DNA from: Streptomyces sp. AC1-42W
GTDB lineage: Bacteria; Actinomycetota; Actinomycetes; Streptomycetales; Streptomycetaceae
DNA: 64,000 nt
Direction: 5' to 3'
Assembly (NCBI RefSeq): GCF_003248355.1
Contig: NZ_QKWY01000001.1
Span: forward strand, 3,430,001-3,494,000
Part shown: positions 37,367 through 47,830 of the stretch, one piece after another
How the letters are laid out: each line of letters starts with the position of its first letter
Numbering within the stretch: the stretch's first letter is position 1
The notes under the pieces: generated by a model
What the model saw: the letters and a program-made list of their open reading frames with translations, nothing else
Databases searched by the model: none
What the model was told of the DNA's origin: nothing
Made by a program: the position numbers and the translations under genes

Positions 37367-38563
37367 ATGCCGTTTTCCCTCCCGTCGTCACCGCGCGGAC
37401 TCCGGTGTCCGTCGCGCGCACCCTGGCTCGCCGCCGGGGCCGCGCTCGCGCTGGCCCTGCCCCTGCTCGCCGCCGTGCCCGCCAGCGGTTCCGCCGCCGC
37501 GTCCGGATGCGAGGTCGACTACACCGTCAACGCCTGGACCGGCGGCTACACCGCCGAGGTGAGCGTTACCAACAACGGCCCGGCGCTCAGCGACTGGCGG
37601 CTGACCTGGACGTACGAGGGCGACCAGCAGGTCACCTCCGGCTGGAACGCCACCGTCACGCAGACCGGGCACGCCGTGACCGCCGTCAACACCGCCTGGA
37701 ACGGGTCCGTGGCGAGCGGGGGCACGATCGGCTTCGGAGTGCAGGGGACCGCCCGGGCGGGTGGCCCCGCGCCCACCGACTTCGCGCTCAACGGCGTCTC
37801 CTGCGGCGGCGACGGCACCCAGCCCCCGACCACGCCGCCGCCGACGACCCCGCCTCCCACCACCCCGCCCTCCGGGGAGTGCGGCGACGCCGTGATCTGC
37901 GACGACTTCGAGAACCAGACCGGCTCGGAGCCCGCCGGGAACTGGCGCTTCACCGCGCCCGACTGTCAGGGCGCGGGCACGGCCGCCGTCGACGCGGAGA
38001 TCGCGCACAGCGGTACGCGTTCGCTACGGCTGGACGGGAGGGCCGGCTACTGCAACCACGCCTTCGTGGCCTCCACCGCCGACCTCTCGTCGGTGGGCCC
38101 CGTGATGTACGTACGCATGTGGGTGCGGCACACCACGGCGCTGCCGGCCGCGCACGTCACCTTCGTGTCGATGCCGGACAGCTCCCAGGGCGGCAAGGCG
38201 CTGCGGATCGGCGGCCAGAACGGGGCGCTCCAGTGGAACCGCGAGATCGACGACGCGACGCTCCCGGCGCAGAGCCCGACCGGGGTGGGGATGAGCGAGC
38301 CCCTGCCCACGGGCGGCTGGCAGTGCCTGCGGTTCGCGGTCGACACCGCGGCGCCAGGGCTCGACACCTGGCTGAACGACACGCAGGTGCCGGGGCTGCA
38401 CGCCGACGGCGTACCGACACGGGATGTCGACGACCAGTGGCTCTCGCGCACGACCGCGCCCCGGCCCACCGCCCTGCGGCTGGGCTGGGAGAGCTACGGG
38501 ACCGGTGACGACACCCTGTGGTTCGACGATGTGGCGGTCGGCTCCGCGCCGATCGGCTGCTGA
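37367..38563 (+). CDS. Secreted CBM2 protein with jelly-roll C-terminal domain
   Basis: A 398-residue exoprotein. A signal peptide with a long hydrophobic core (WLAAGAALALALPLLAAVPA) leads to an N-terminal CBM2 (CEVDYTVNAWTGGYTAEVSV, WRLTWTYEGDQQVTSGWNAT). A Pro-Thr linker (PPTTPPPTTPP) follows, then a ~210-residue domain beginning CGDAVICDDFENQTG and ending DDTLWFDDVAVGSAPIGC, a beta-sandwich of the kind seen in cellulose- or pectin-binding lyase-like proteins. No catalytic residues can be assigned. The start at 37367 has a consensus AGGAGG site. The CebR box argues for a cellulose-related role. Confidence 0.85.
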   Translation: MPFSLPSSPRGLRCPSRAPWLAAGAALALALPLLAAVPASGSAAASGCEVDYTVNAWTGGYTAEVSVTNNGPALSDWRLTWTYEGDQQVTSGWNATVTQTGHAVTAVNTAWNGSVASGGTIGFGVQGTARAGGPAPTDFALNGVSCGGDGTQPPTTPPPTTPPPTTPPSGECGDAVICDDFENQTGSEPAGNWRFTAPDCQGAGTAAVDAEIAHSGTRSLRLDGRAGYCNHAFVASTADLSSVGPVMYVRMWVRHTTALPAAHVTFVSMPDSSQGGKALRIGGQNGALQWNREIDDATLPAQSPTGVGMSEPLPTGGWQCLRFAVDTAAPGLDTWLNDTQVPGLHADGVPTRDVDDQWLSRTTAPRPTALRLGWESYGTGDDTLWFDDVAVGSAPIGC

Positions 38564-38607
38564 CGGACGGCCGCCCCGGCGCGCGAGGGGTGACGGGGCG
38601 GCCCGGA

Positions 38608-38640
38608 CCGGTGCCGGCTTCACGGCGAAGCCGGCACCGG
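38608..38640. terminator. Terminator after the CBM2 gene
   Basis: A perfect 13-bp stem (CCGGTGCCGGCTT with its complement at 38628-38640) and a seven-base loop, 45 bases after the stop. Confidence 0.85.
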
Positions 38641-38703
38641 CTCCTTTCCCGCTCCCGCGGCCGGGAAGGAAAAGGCCGTGCCGTGCGTCCTTCAAGAAAG
38701 CGC

Positions 38704-38719
38704 AATGGTCTAGGCCAAC
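38704..38719. promoter_or_regulatory. DasR-like operator (dre), now far from the chitinase
   Basis: The site contains TGGTCTAGGCCA, about 12 of 16 matches to the DasR consensus ACTGGTCTAGACCACT, with TTGACG starting a few bases downstream. DasR-type sites and a -35 element in this arrangement precede Streptomyces chitinase genes. The nearest chitin gene is the GH18 chitinase at 40214, on the far side of the IS110 element. Confidence 0.55.
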
Positions 38720-38797
38720 TTATTGACGTGAATGCGTCACGACTCGATTCTGGCGGCATCTTCTCCCGTTCTCCCGACAGGAGTCTCAATGACGAAG

Positions 38798-40000
38798 TCA
38801 AGCCGCTTGCGTGACCGGTGGGGCGGAGGTGAAGACCCGTCCGTCACGCAGCAGGGCCCACAACACGCCGGCTCGTCGGCGGGCCAGGGCGATGACGGCC
38901 TGGACGTGTTTGCAGCCCTCGCCGCGCTTCTTGAGGTAGAAGTCCCGGTTCGGGCCTTCGCGGATGATGCTGGTCTGCGCGGACATGTAGAACACCCTGC
39001 GCAGGCGGCGGCTGTAGCGCTTGGGCCGGTGCAGGTTGCCGGTGCGGCGGCCGGAGTCGCGCGGGACGGGCACCAGTCCGGCCGCCGAGGCGAGGTGCCC
39101 GGCGTCGGCGTAGGCCGACAGGTCGCCGGCCGCGACGACGAACTCGGCCCCGAGTATCGGCCCCATGCCGGGCAGCGACTCGATGATCTCCGCCTGCGGA
39201 TGGCTGCGGAACGTCTCGCGGATCTGCTTGTCGATCCGCTTCAGCCGGTCGTCCAGGGCCAGGATCTGTGCCGCCAGGTCGGCCACGATCTGCGCGGCGA
39301 CATCCTCGCCGGGCAGCGCGGTCTGCTGGGCCCGGGCAGCTTCCAGCGCGGTCGCGGCGACCGCGTCGGCACCGCGCACGCTGCGGTTGGCCAGCCAGGC
39401 CGTCAGCCTCGCCCTGCCGCGGCGGCGGATCGCGGCAGGGGTCTGGTAACCCGTCAGCAGGACCAGCGCCCCCTTCTGCGAGCTGTAGTCGAAGGCCCGC
39501 TCCAGCGCGGGAAAGACGCCGGTCAGCACGTCGCGCAGACGGTTGATCATCCTTACCCGGTCGGCCACGAGGTCGGAACGGTGGGCGGTCGGCAAGGCGA
39601 GGTCGGCAGCGAGCTGGGCGGGCACGTCGATGACGGCGAAGTCGTTGCGGTGACGGGCGGTCTCGGCGATGACGTAGGCGTCGCGGGCGTCGGTCTTCGC
39701 CTCGCCCCGGTAGGCGCCCGACATGCGGTTGACCGTGCGTCCGGGCACATAGACGGCCTTCTGGCCGTGCGCCGCGAGCAGGGCCAGCAGCAGCGCGGAG
39801 GACGTCCCGGAGATATCCACCGCCCAACGGATCTGGTCCGCCAAGTCGAGGATCTCGCCCATGGCGGTCAGGATCGCCGACTCGTCGTTGTCGATCTTCT
39901 TCGACCAGAGCGTCGCGCCGGTCTCATCGACCACCGCCGCCCAGTGGTGGCCCTTCCCGGCATCGACACCGGCCCAGACCTGAGCCTTCCGCTTGCTCAC
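38798..40000 (-). CDS. IS110-family transposase (DEDD type)
   Basis: About 400 residues from the GTG at 40000, with GAGGAGGGG as ribosome site. The RuvC-like DEDD domain has WAGVDAGKGHHWAAVVDE (first Asp), AVDISGTSSALLLALLAA and the AKTDARDAYVIAETAR block. The C-terminal Tnp20 part has IESLPGMGPILGAEFVVA, with the RDSGRRTGN loop and the catalytic Ser region (HLASAAGLVPVPRDSG). These match IS110-family recombinases that work with a bridge RNA. The frame is intact. A longer start at 40096 is unlikely. Confidence 0.93.
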   Translation of the reverse strand: MSKRKAQVWAGVDAGKGHHWAAVVDETGATLWSKKIDNDESAILTAMGEILDLADQIRWAVDISGTSSALLLALLAAHGQKAVYVPGRTVNRMSGAYRGEAKTDARDAYVIAETARHRNDFAVIDVPAQLAADLALPTAHRSDLVADRVRMINRLRDVLTGVFPALERAFDYSSQKGALVLLTGYQTPAAIRRRGRARLTAWLANRSVRGADAVAATALEAARAQQTALPGEDVAAQIVADLAAQILALDDRLKRIDKQIRETFRSHPQAEIIESLPGMGPILGAEFVVAAGDLSAYADAGHLASAAGLVPVPRDSGRRTGNLHRPKRYSRRLRRVFYMSAQTSIIREGPNRDFYLKKRGEGCKHVQAVIALARRRAGVLWALLRDGRVFTSAPPVTQAA

Positions 40001-40185
40001 TTGCCCCTCCTCGTTCCGCGCGGCATGCCGTCGGCCCGAGGAACACCCCGCTGTCATCTCCGTAATCAGCGACCGCACGAAGCGCGCACATCTCAATCAG
40101 CAGCCAGGGCGCCCCGAAGGACCGGGCGGCCACTCCTGGCAAGCCACTGAAGGCAAGACCCCATAAGCCACACCCGGCCCTCCCG
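40001..40185 (-). ncRNA. Candidate IS110 bridge RNA region
   Basis: In the IS110 group the guide (bridge) RNA comes from the non-coding end upstream of the transposase. These bases are non-coding, of suitable length (~180 bp) and contain short inverted stretches such as GGAACGAGGAGG with CCTCG complements. I infer the RNA from position and cannot fold it here. Confidence 0.35.
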
Positions 40186-40213
40186 GGCCACCTAACAACT
40201 TACGGAGCCCCCC

Positions 40214-41434
40214 ATGAAGCGATTTCGCGCGCTGCTCGCCGGTGCGGCCACCGCCGCGCTGGCGACCGCAGGACTCGCGGCCTTCGCCGCGCAGCAGGCG
40301 TCGGGCGCGTCCGCCGACGCCACCGCGCTCAGCGCCCGGTGGTACGCCGCCGCGCCCTATCTGATGCCGCACGACAACAACCCGCCGGACGCCGGCTACA
40401 TCATGGACGCCACCGGCCTCAAGGCGTTCCAGCTGGCCTTCATCCTGGCCCCCAATGGCGGTGGCTGCACGCCGACCTGGGACGGTACGTCGCCGGTCTC
40501 CTCGGACACCGCGGTCGCCTCCGTCATCAGCGCGATCCGCGCCAAGGGCGGCGACGTGTCGGTGTCCATCGGCGGCTACGGGGGAACGAAGCTCGGCCAG
40601 ACCTGTTCCGACGCGGCCGCCACCGCCGCCGCGTACCAGCAGGTCATCACCAAGTACGAGCTGAAGGCCATCGACTTCGACCTGGAGGAGCCGGAGTACG
40701 AGAACACCGCCGCCATCGCGCGGGAGATCGGCGCCGCCAAGATCCTCCAGCAGAACAACCCCGGCCTCTACGTCTCCGTCACCACGGCGGCGACCGCGGA
40801 CGGCACCGGCTGGTTCGGCAAGCAGATGCTCAACGAGGCCAAGGCGCAGGGCTTCACCCCGAACAACTTCTCCATCATGCCGTTCGACGGCGGGTTCAAC
40901 GGGGCCGCGGCGCAGACGAGCGCCCTGACCAACTTCAACGCGATCCTGCGGTCCACCTTCGGCTGGGACGAGGCGACCGCGTACGCGCACGAGGGCTTCT
41001 CCGGCATGAACGGCCGCAGCGACACCGGCGAGTACTTCACCCAGGACGACTTCCAGACCGTCCTGGACTTCGCCACCACCCACCACATGGACCGCTTCAC
41101 CTTCTGGTCCCTCAACCGCGACCGCCAGTGCACCCCGCCCGACAACAACGGCAAGACCTCCGGTACGTGCAGCAGCGTGCCCCAGACGGACTGGGACTTC
41201 GCCAAGTACTCGGTGAGGTTCGCCGGCGTCACCCCGCCCACCACCACTCCGCCGACCTCCCCGCCCCCGACCGGCACCTGCACCGCCACCGAGTGGAGCG
41301 CCGGCACCGTCTACACGGGCGGCGACACCGTCTCGTACGAGGGCCACACCTGGAAGGCCAAGTGGTGGACGCAGAACGAGAAGCCCGGCAGCACGGGTCA
41401 ATGGGGCGTCTGGCAGGACCTCGGCCCCTGCTGA
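40214..41434 (+). CDS. Secreted GH18 chitinase with CBM5/12
   Basis: A 406-residue exochitinase-like enzyme. A Lys/Arg n-region and hydrophobic signal peptide (MKRFRALLAGAATAALATAG) precede a GH18 barrel. SIGGYGG is the substrate-binding strand and AIDFDLEEPEYE the catalytic strand, giving the DxDxE core with the proton-donor Glu. A Pro-Thr linker (TPPTTTPPTSPPPTG) leads to a C-terminal CBM5/12 chitin-binding module (WSAGTVYTGGDTVSYEGHTW, Trp-rich end). It cleaves chitin outside the cell. The start has ACGGAG upstream. Its normal DasR-type promoter seems to lie before the IS110 element. Confidence 0.93.
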   Translation: MKRFRALLAGAATAALATAGLAAFAAQQASGASADATALSARWYAAAPYLMPHDNNPPDAGYIMDATGLKAFQLAFILAPNGGGCTPTWDGTSPVSSDTAVASVISAIRAKGGDVSVSIGGYGGTKLGQTCSDAAATAAAYQQVITKYELKAIDFDLEEPEYENTAAIAREIGAAKILQQNNPGLYVSVTTAATADGTGWFGKQMLNEAKAQGFTPNNFSIMPFDGGFNGAAAQTSALTNFNAILRSTFGWDEATAYAHEGFSGMNGRSDTGEYFTQDDFQTVLDFATTHHMDRFTFWSLNRDRQCTPPDNNGKTSGTCSSVPQTDWDFAKYSVRFAGVTPPTTTPPTSPPPTGTCTATEWSAGTVYTGGDTVSYEGHTWKAKWWTQNEKPGSTGQWGVWQDLGPC

Positions 41435-41564
41435 CCGTCCCGTACGTACGTGCTGGTGACACCCGCTTTGCCGTCCGACGCCGTGCTCCGGCTAGTTTGT
41501 GTCCAGCACAGATGGGCGGTCCCGTGACGGCAGAGACGCACGGGGGACGAGAGGTCGGGGAAGA

Positions 41565-43877
41565 GTGTCGCTGCGCGCAGGCGATCCAGCCGAGATCGGC
41601 GGATATCCGCTGGAGGCGAGGCTCGGCTCAGGTGGCATGGGCACGGTCTTCCTGGCCCGTACGGAGTCGGGCCGGCCGGTCGCGATCAAGCTGATCCACC
41701 AGCAGTTCGCCGGGGACAGCGAGTTCCGCACCCGCTTCCGGCAGGAGATCGAGGCCGCCCGGCGGGTGAGCGGCGCGTTCACCGCGGCCGTGGTCGACGC
41801 CGAGCCCGAGGCCGAGCAGCCGTGGATGGCGACGACCTACATCGAGGGGCCCACGCTCGCCCAGCGCATCGCCGACGAGGGCCCGCTCGGTGGGTCCGCG
41901 CTGCGCAGCCTGGCGATCGGGCTCGCCGAGGCGCTGCGCGACATCCACCGGGTGGGCGTCGTCCACCGCGACCTGAAGCCCTCCAACGTCGTCCTCTCGC
42001 CCGAGGGGCCGCGCGTCATCGACTTCGGCATCTCGCGCGCCGCGGACCAGCAGACGCTCACCATGACCGGGCGCGTCATCGGGACCCCGCCCTTCATGTC
42101 GCCGGAGCAGCTCCAGGCGCCGCGCGGGGTCGGGCCGCGCTCCGACGTCTTCTCGCTGGGCACCCTGCTGGTGTACGCGGCGACGGGACGCGGGCCCTTC
42201 GACGCGGACAGCCCCTATCTGACGGCGTACCAGGTCCTGCACGACGAGCCCTCGCTGGACGCGGTGCCCGCCGTGCTGCGGGCGGTCGTCGAACCCTGCC
42301 TGGCCAAGGAGCCGGAGGGCCGGCCGTCGGCGGCCGAACTCCTGGAACTGCTGCGGGACCTGCCGGCCGATCTCGGCGGGCCCGGCACCGACGGATGCGC
42401 GACGGGCCGCACCCGCGATGTGGTCACCCAGCACCACCTCGCCACCCCGACACCGACCCCGCCCGCACCGGAACCCGCCCCGGAACCGGAATCCGAGCCC
42501 GAGCCGGCCTCCGCGTCGGAACCACGATCGGAACCGGAACCACAGCCGCAACCGCAACCGGAATCCGCCTCCGCCTCCTCCGCCCCGCGCGGCCGGTTGC
42601 GCGGGCGGCGGCGGACCGTGCTCGCGGCCGCCGTCGCCGTGGCGCTCATCGGCGGGGGAGTCGCCCTGCTGCGGGCCGGCGGCTTCGGCGAGGACCGGCC
42701 CGCCGGCGGGAGCGGCACGGTCGCCGCGCCCTCCGCCGCGCTGCCGGACGGCTTCCGGCCCTGGCGGGTGACCGTGCCGGGCGGCCGCGAGGACATCCCC
42801 GACGAGCTGCGGTGCGTCACGGGCGCCGGCGACGTGGTGTTCTGCGGGGGCGGCGGAGTCGTCGCGACCCGCATCAGCGTCCGGGACGGCTCCCGCGCCT
42901 GGACGGTCAAGAGCCCCGGCATCCCCGTCCAGGGCATGCACATGGTGGGCGCCACCGGCGACACCGTCCTCGGCTTCCGCATCGCCGCCCAGGACGACCC
43001 GCGGGGCCGCAACGACGAGGTGGTGGCCGTCGACGCCGAGAGCGGCGAGGAGCTGTGGTCCGCACCCTCCGGCGCCCAGTCGACGGCCGTCACCGGCCGC
43101 ACCCGCGACGCGATCGTGCTCGGCTCCGCCGTCATCATGGTGGACGCCGCCGACTCCGCCTTCGAGGCCCGGGACGCGCACAGCGGGAAGCTGCTGTGGA
43201 CGGCGCCGTTCCCCGCGGACTTCCGGTGCGCGCCCGTCCCGGTGGACGACGCGCTGCTGGCCATGTGCGCCGCGGACGCCGAGATGAACGCCGCGTCCGT
43301 ACGCCACCCGTCCCTCTACCCGGTCGACCGGGCCTCCGGCCGCTGGGGCGCGGCCATCGCCGTCGACGGGCCCGCCGTGCCCGTGGGCGTCGCCGACGGC
43401 CGGCTCGTCCTGCTCCGGGAGGACACCGACGAGACGGCGTTCACCGGGTACAACGGGGTGGTGCGGGTGGACCCGGCCGCGGGCCGCGCCACGTACGCCC
43501 GGCTGGCCGCCATGTACACGGGCAACCCCGGCATGGCGGACGGCACCGTGTTCGTGAGCGGGCGGACCGGCCGCGTCACCGCGTTCGACCCCGCCACCGG
43601 CCGCAAGAAGTGGTCCCGGCAGACCAGCGTCGAAGGGGCGTCCGGACCGGTCGCCGGGAACGGCGCGCTGTTCTTCAGCTCCGCCACCGGCCGGGTCGTC
43701 GCGCTCGCGCCGTCCGACGGCGCCACCCTCTGGGCCACGGACCCCAGAGCGGACGGGCTCAGCGGCGAGCAGGGCGCGGGCCCGCGCGTCACCGTCGCGG
43801 GCGGCGCGGTCGTCGTGACCGCCGCCGGGAACACCGTCTTCGCCTTCGACACCAACCGCCCGCCGAAATCGGGCTGA
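41565..43877 (+). CDS. Transmembrane Ser/Thr protein kinase with extracellular PQQ-like beta-propeller
   Basis: A 770-residue Hanks-type kinase (PknB class). Start GTG at 41565 with GGGGAAGA; the longer frame to 41499 is less likely. The Gly loop is LGSGGMGTVF, with ATP Lys in VAIKLIH, HRD as VVHRDLKPSNV, DFG as IDFGISRA and the APE equivalent in FMSPEQL, all active. After residue ~270 comes a Pro-Glu-Ser linker and one membrane helix (TVLAAAVAVALIGGGVALL). The extracellular part is a PQQ-repeat propeller (GEELWSAPSGA, GKLLWTAPF, GRKKWSRQT, ATLWATD repeats), a probable ligand sensor. No operon partner is visible. Confidence 0.93.
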   Translation: MSLRAGDPAEIGGYPLEARLGSGGMGTVFLARTESGRPVAIKLIHQQFAGDSEFRTRFRQEIEAARRVSGAFTAAVVDAEPEAEQPWMATTYIEGPTLAQRIADEGPLGGSALRSLAIGLAEALRDIHRVGVVHRDLKPSNVVLSPEGPRVIDFGISRAADQQTLTMTGRVIGTPPFMSPEQLQAPRGVGPRSDVFSLGTLLVYAATGRGPFDADSPYLTAYQVLHDEPSLDAVPAVLRAVVEPCLAKEPEGRPSAAELLELLRDLPADLGGPGTDGCATGRTRDVVTQHHLATPTPTPPAPEPAPEPESEPEPASASEPRSEPEPQPQPQPESASASSAPRGRLRGRRRTVLAAAVAVALIGGGVALLRAGGFGEDRPAGGSGTVAAPSAALPDGFRPWRVTVPGGREDIPDELRCVTGAGDVVFCGGGGVVATRISVRDGSRAWTVKSPGIPVQGMHMVGATGDTVLGFRIAAQDDPRGRNDEVVAVDAESGEELWSAPSGAQSTAVTGRTRDAIVLGSAVIMVDAADSAFEARDAHSGKLLWTAPFPADFRCAPVPVDDALLAMCAADAEMNAASVRHPSLYPVDRASGRWGAAIAVDGPAVPVGVADGRLVLLREDTDETAFTGYNGVVRVDPAAGRATYARLAAMYTGNPGMADGTVFVSGRTGRVTAFDPATGRKKWSRQTSVEGASGPVAGNGALFFSSATGRVVALAPSDGATLWATDPRADGLSGEQGAGPRVTVAGGAVVVTAAGNTVFAFDTNRPPKSG

Positions 43878-43898
43878 CCGGCGACCGGAACGCCCCGC

Positions 43899-44624
43899 TC
43901 AGGCCGCCCGGCCCAGGTGCGCGGCGGCCGGCCGGAGCCGGTCGTCCACCACCAGGCCGCCGGCCAGCACCAGCACCCGGTCCGCGTACGCGGCGGCGGC
44001 CGGGTCGGCGGTCGCCAGCACACAGGCCCGCCCCTCCGTGTCCACGGCCGTACGCAGCAGAGCGGCCAGCGCGCGCCCCGCGGCCGGGCCGAGCGCCCCG
44101 GCCGGCTCGTCCGCGAACAGCACGTCCGGACGCGACACCAGCGCACACGCGACCGCCAGCCGCTGCTGCCGCTCCCCGCAGAGCCGCCCCGGCCGCTGCC
44201 GCTCGTACCCGGCGAGACCCACCAGGGCGAGCACCTCGCGGACCCGGCCGGGCTCCGGCCGGCCGACGGCCCGGGCGACGTTCTCCGCCGCGGTCAGGGT
44301 GGGCACCAGATTGAACGCCGGGGACACGAACCCGGCGCGGGTCCGCCGCAGCTCCGCAAGCCCCCGGTCCGACAGCCGCGTCAGCTCCGTGCCGTCCCAG
44401 CGGACGGAGCCGCGCGTCGGCCGGTCCAGGCCCGCGAGGCAGTGCAGCAGGGCCGTCTTGCCTGAGCCGGAGGGCCCCGTCACCACGGTGAGGGTGCCGG
44501 GGGCCGCCTCCACCGACACCCCGCGCAGCGCCCGCACGGCGGCGCTTCCGCTGCCGTAGGTGCGGTGCAGGTCCCGGGCCCGGAGGGTCGTGCCGGTGCC
44601 GATGCGTTCCACTGTCTGCGTCAT
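43899..44624 (-). CDS. ABC-transporter ATPase with degenerate motifs
   Basis: A 241-residue ATPase of the LolD/MacB type. Walker A (GPSGSGKT, 50-57) and Walker B (LFADEP, 169-174) are intact. The other key motifs are altered. The Q-loop Gln is Pro102 (FVSPAFNL), the signature LSGGQQ reads LCGERQQ (148-154), the D-loop Asp is Gly179 (GALG), and the H-switch His is Ala206 (TADP). These residues are needed for hydrolysis, so the protein may bind ATP but hardly turn it over. No permease gene lies beside it. Start ATG at 44624. The changed motifs sit in a well-kept frame, so this does not look like random decay. Confidence 0.8.
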   Translation of the reverse strand: MTQTVERIGTGTTLRARDLHRTYGSGSAAVRALRGVSVEAAPGTLTVVTGPSGSGKTALLHCLAGLDRPTRGSVRWDGTELTRLSDRGLAELRRTRAGFVSPAFNLVPTLTAAENVARAVGRPEPGRVREVLALVGLAGYERQRPGRLCGERQQRLAVACALVSRPDVLFADEPAGALGPAAGRALAALLRTAVDTEGRACVLATADPAAAAYADRVLVLAGGLVVDDRLRPAAAHLGRAA

Positions 44625-44741
44625 GACTCCATCCTGGGCGCGCGGACCGCCGCGATCGATCCTGCCCGCACCCGGACCGGGGGTGCGGAAAAGTGAACCA
44701 TCGACGGGGCGCCTGCCCCTCCCGCGTCTACAGTGGGCCGC

Positions 44742-45359
44742 ATGAACCGCTGGACCGAACTGACCGGGGACACCTCCGGCGAGGACTACGCCGCCCGCTT
44801 CGCCGCCCTCGCCCGCAGCGGCGCGGACGTGCACGGCGAGGCCCGGTTCTGCGCGGCCCTCGTGCCCGCCGGGGCGCGGGTGCTGGACGCCGGCTGCGGC
44901 ACCGGCCGGGTCGCGATCCGGCTCGCGGAGCTGGGCTACGACTGCACCGGGGTGGACGTGGACGCCTCGATGCTGGCCGTGGCGCGCGAGCAGGCGCCCG
45001 CGCTGCCCTGGTTCCGGGCCGACCTCGCCACGTTCGACCCCGCATCCCTCGGCATCCGGCCCGGCTTCGACCTCGTCGTCGCCGCGGGCAACGTCATGGC
45101 GCTGCTCACCCCCGGCACCGAGGCCGCCGTCGCCGGACGGCTGTCCGGGGCGCTGCGCGCGGGCGGCCTGCTCGTCGCCGGGTTCGGCCTGGACGCGGAC
45201 CACCTGCCCGTACCGCCCGCCCTCACGCTCGCCGAGTACGACGCCGGCTGCGCCGCCGCGGGCCTCACCCTCGTCGACCGCTTCGCCACCTGGGACGCCG
45301 CTCCGTACGACGGCGGCGGCTACGCCGTCAGCGTCCACCGCAGGGGCGACGGGGCCTGA
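44742..45359 (+). CDS. Class I SAM-dependent methyltransferase
   Basis: A 205-residue Rossmann-fold methyltransferase. Motif I is VLDAGCGTGRVAIRLAELG, followed by the acidic Asp of VDVDASMLAVAR (motif II) and FDLVVAAGNVMALL (motif post-I/II). These bind S-adenosylmethionine. The substrate is unknown; the C-terminal half lacks a family-specific domain. The start ATG at 44742 is closest to the conserved beginning. Divergent from the degenerate ABC gene. Confidence 0.85.
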   Translation: MNRWTELTGDTSGEDYAARFAALARSGADVHGEARFCAALVPAGARVLDAGCGTGRVAIRLAELGYDCTGVDVDASMLAVAREQAPALPWFRADLATFDPASLGIRPGFDLVVAAGNVMALLTPGTEAAVAGRLSGALRAGGLLVAGFGLDADHLPVPPALTLAEYDAGCAAAGLTLVDRFATWDAAPYDGGGYAVSVHRRGDGA

Positions 45360-45402
45360 CACAACGGCGGTTCCGACGCCGTACACGGGGCGAGTGTTCG
45401 TG

Positions 45403-47776
<2,374 letters not shown>

Positions 47777-47787
47777 GCACACCCCGG

Positions 47788-47823
47788 GGGTACGGGCCGG
47801 CCCGCGCGGACCGGCCCGTACCC
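47788..47823. terminator. Hairpin between convergent katG and HelD-like genes
   Basis: A perfect 13-bp stem (GGGTACGGGCCGG with its complement at 47811-47823) with a GC-rich loop. It can end transcription from both sides. Confidence 0.85.
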
Positions 47824-47830
47824 GCGGCGC

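Larger units (their letters stand above)
38740..40185. mobile_element. IS110-family element (ends approximate)
   Basis: IS110 elements lack strong terminal repeats and usually make no target duplication, so the limits are placed only from the transposase and the flanking chitinase signals. The 5' non-coding end, upstream of the transposase, is about 180 bp and is where IS110-group elements encode their bridge RNA. Confidence 0.55.

Noticed and set aside
42430..42600. Possible CRISPR or tandem array in the kinase gene
   Set aside because: The repeats are Pro/Glu codons of a low-complexity linker, with no spacer structure.
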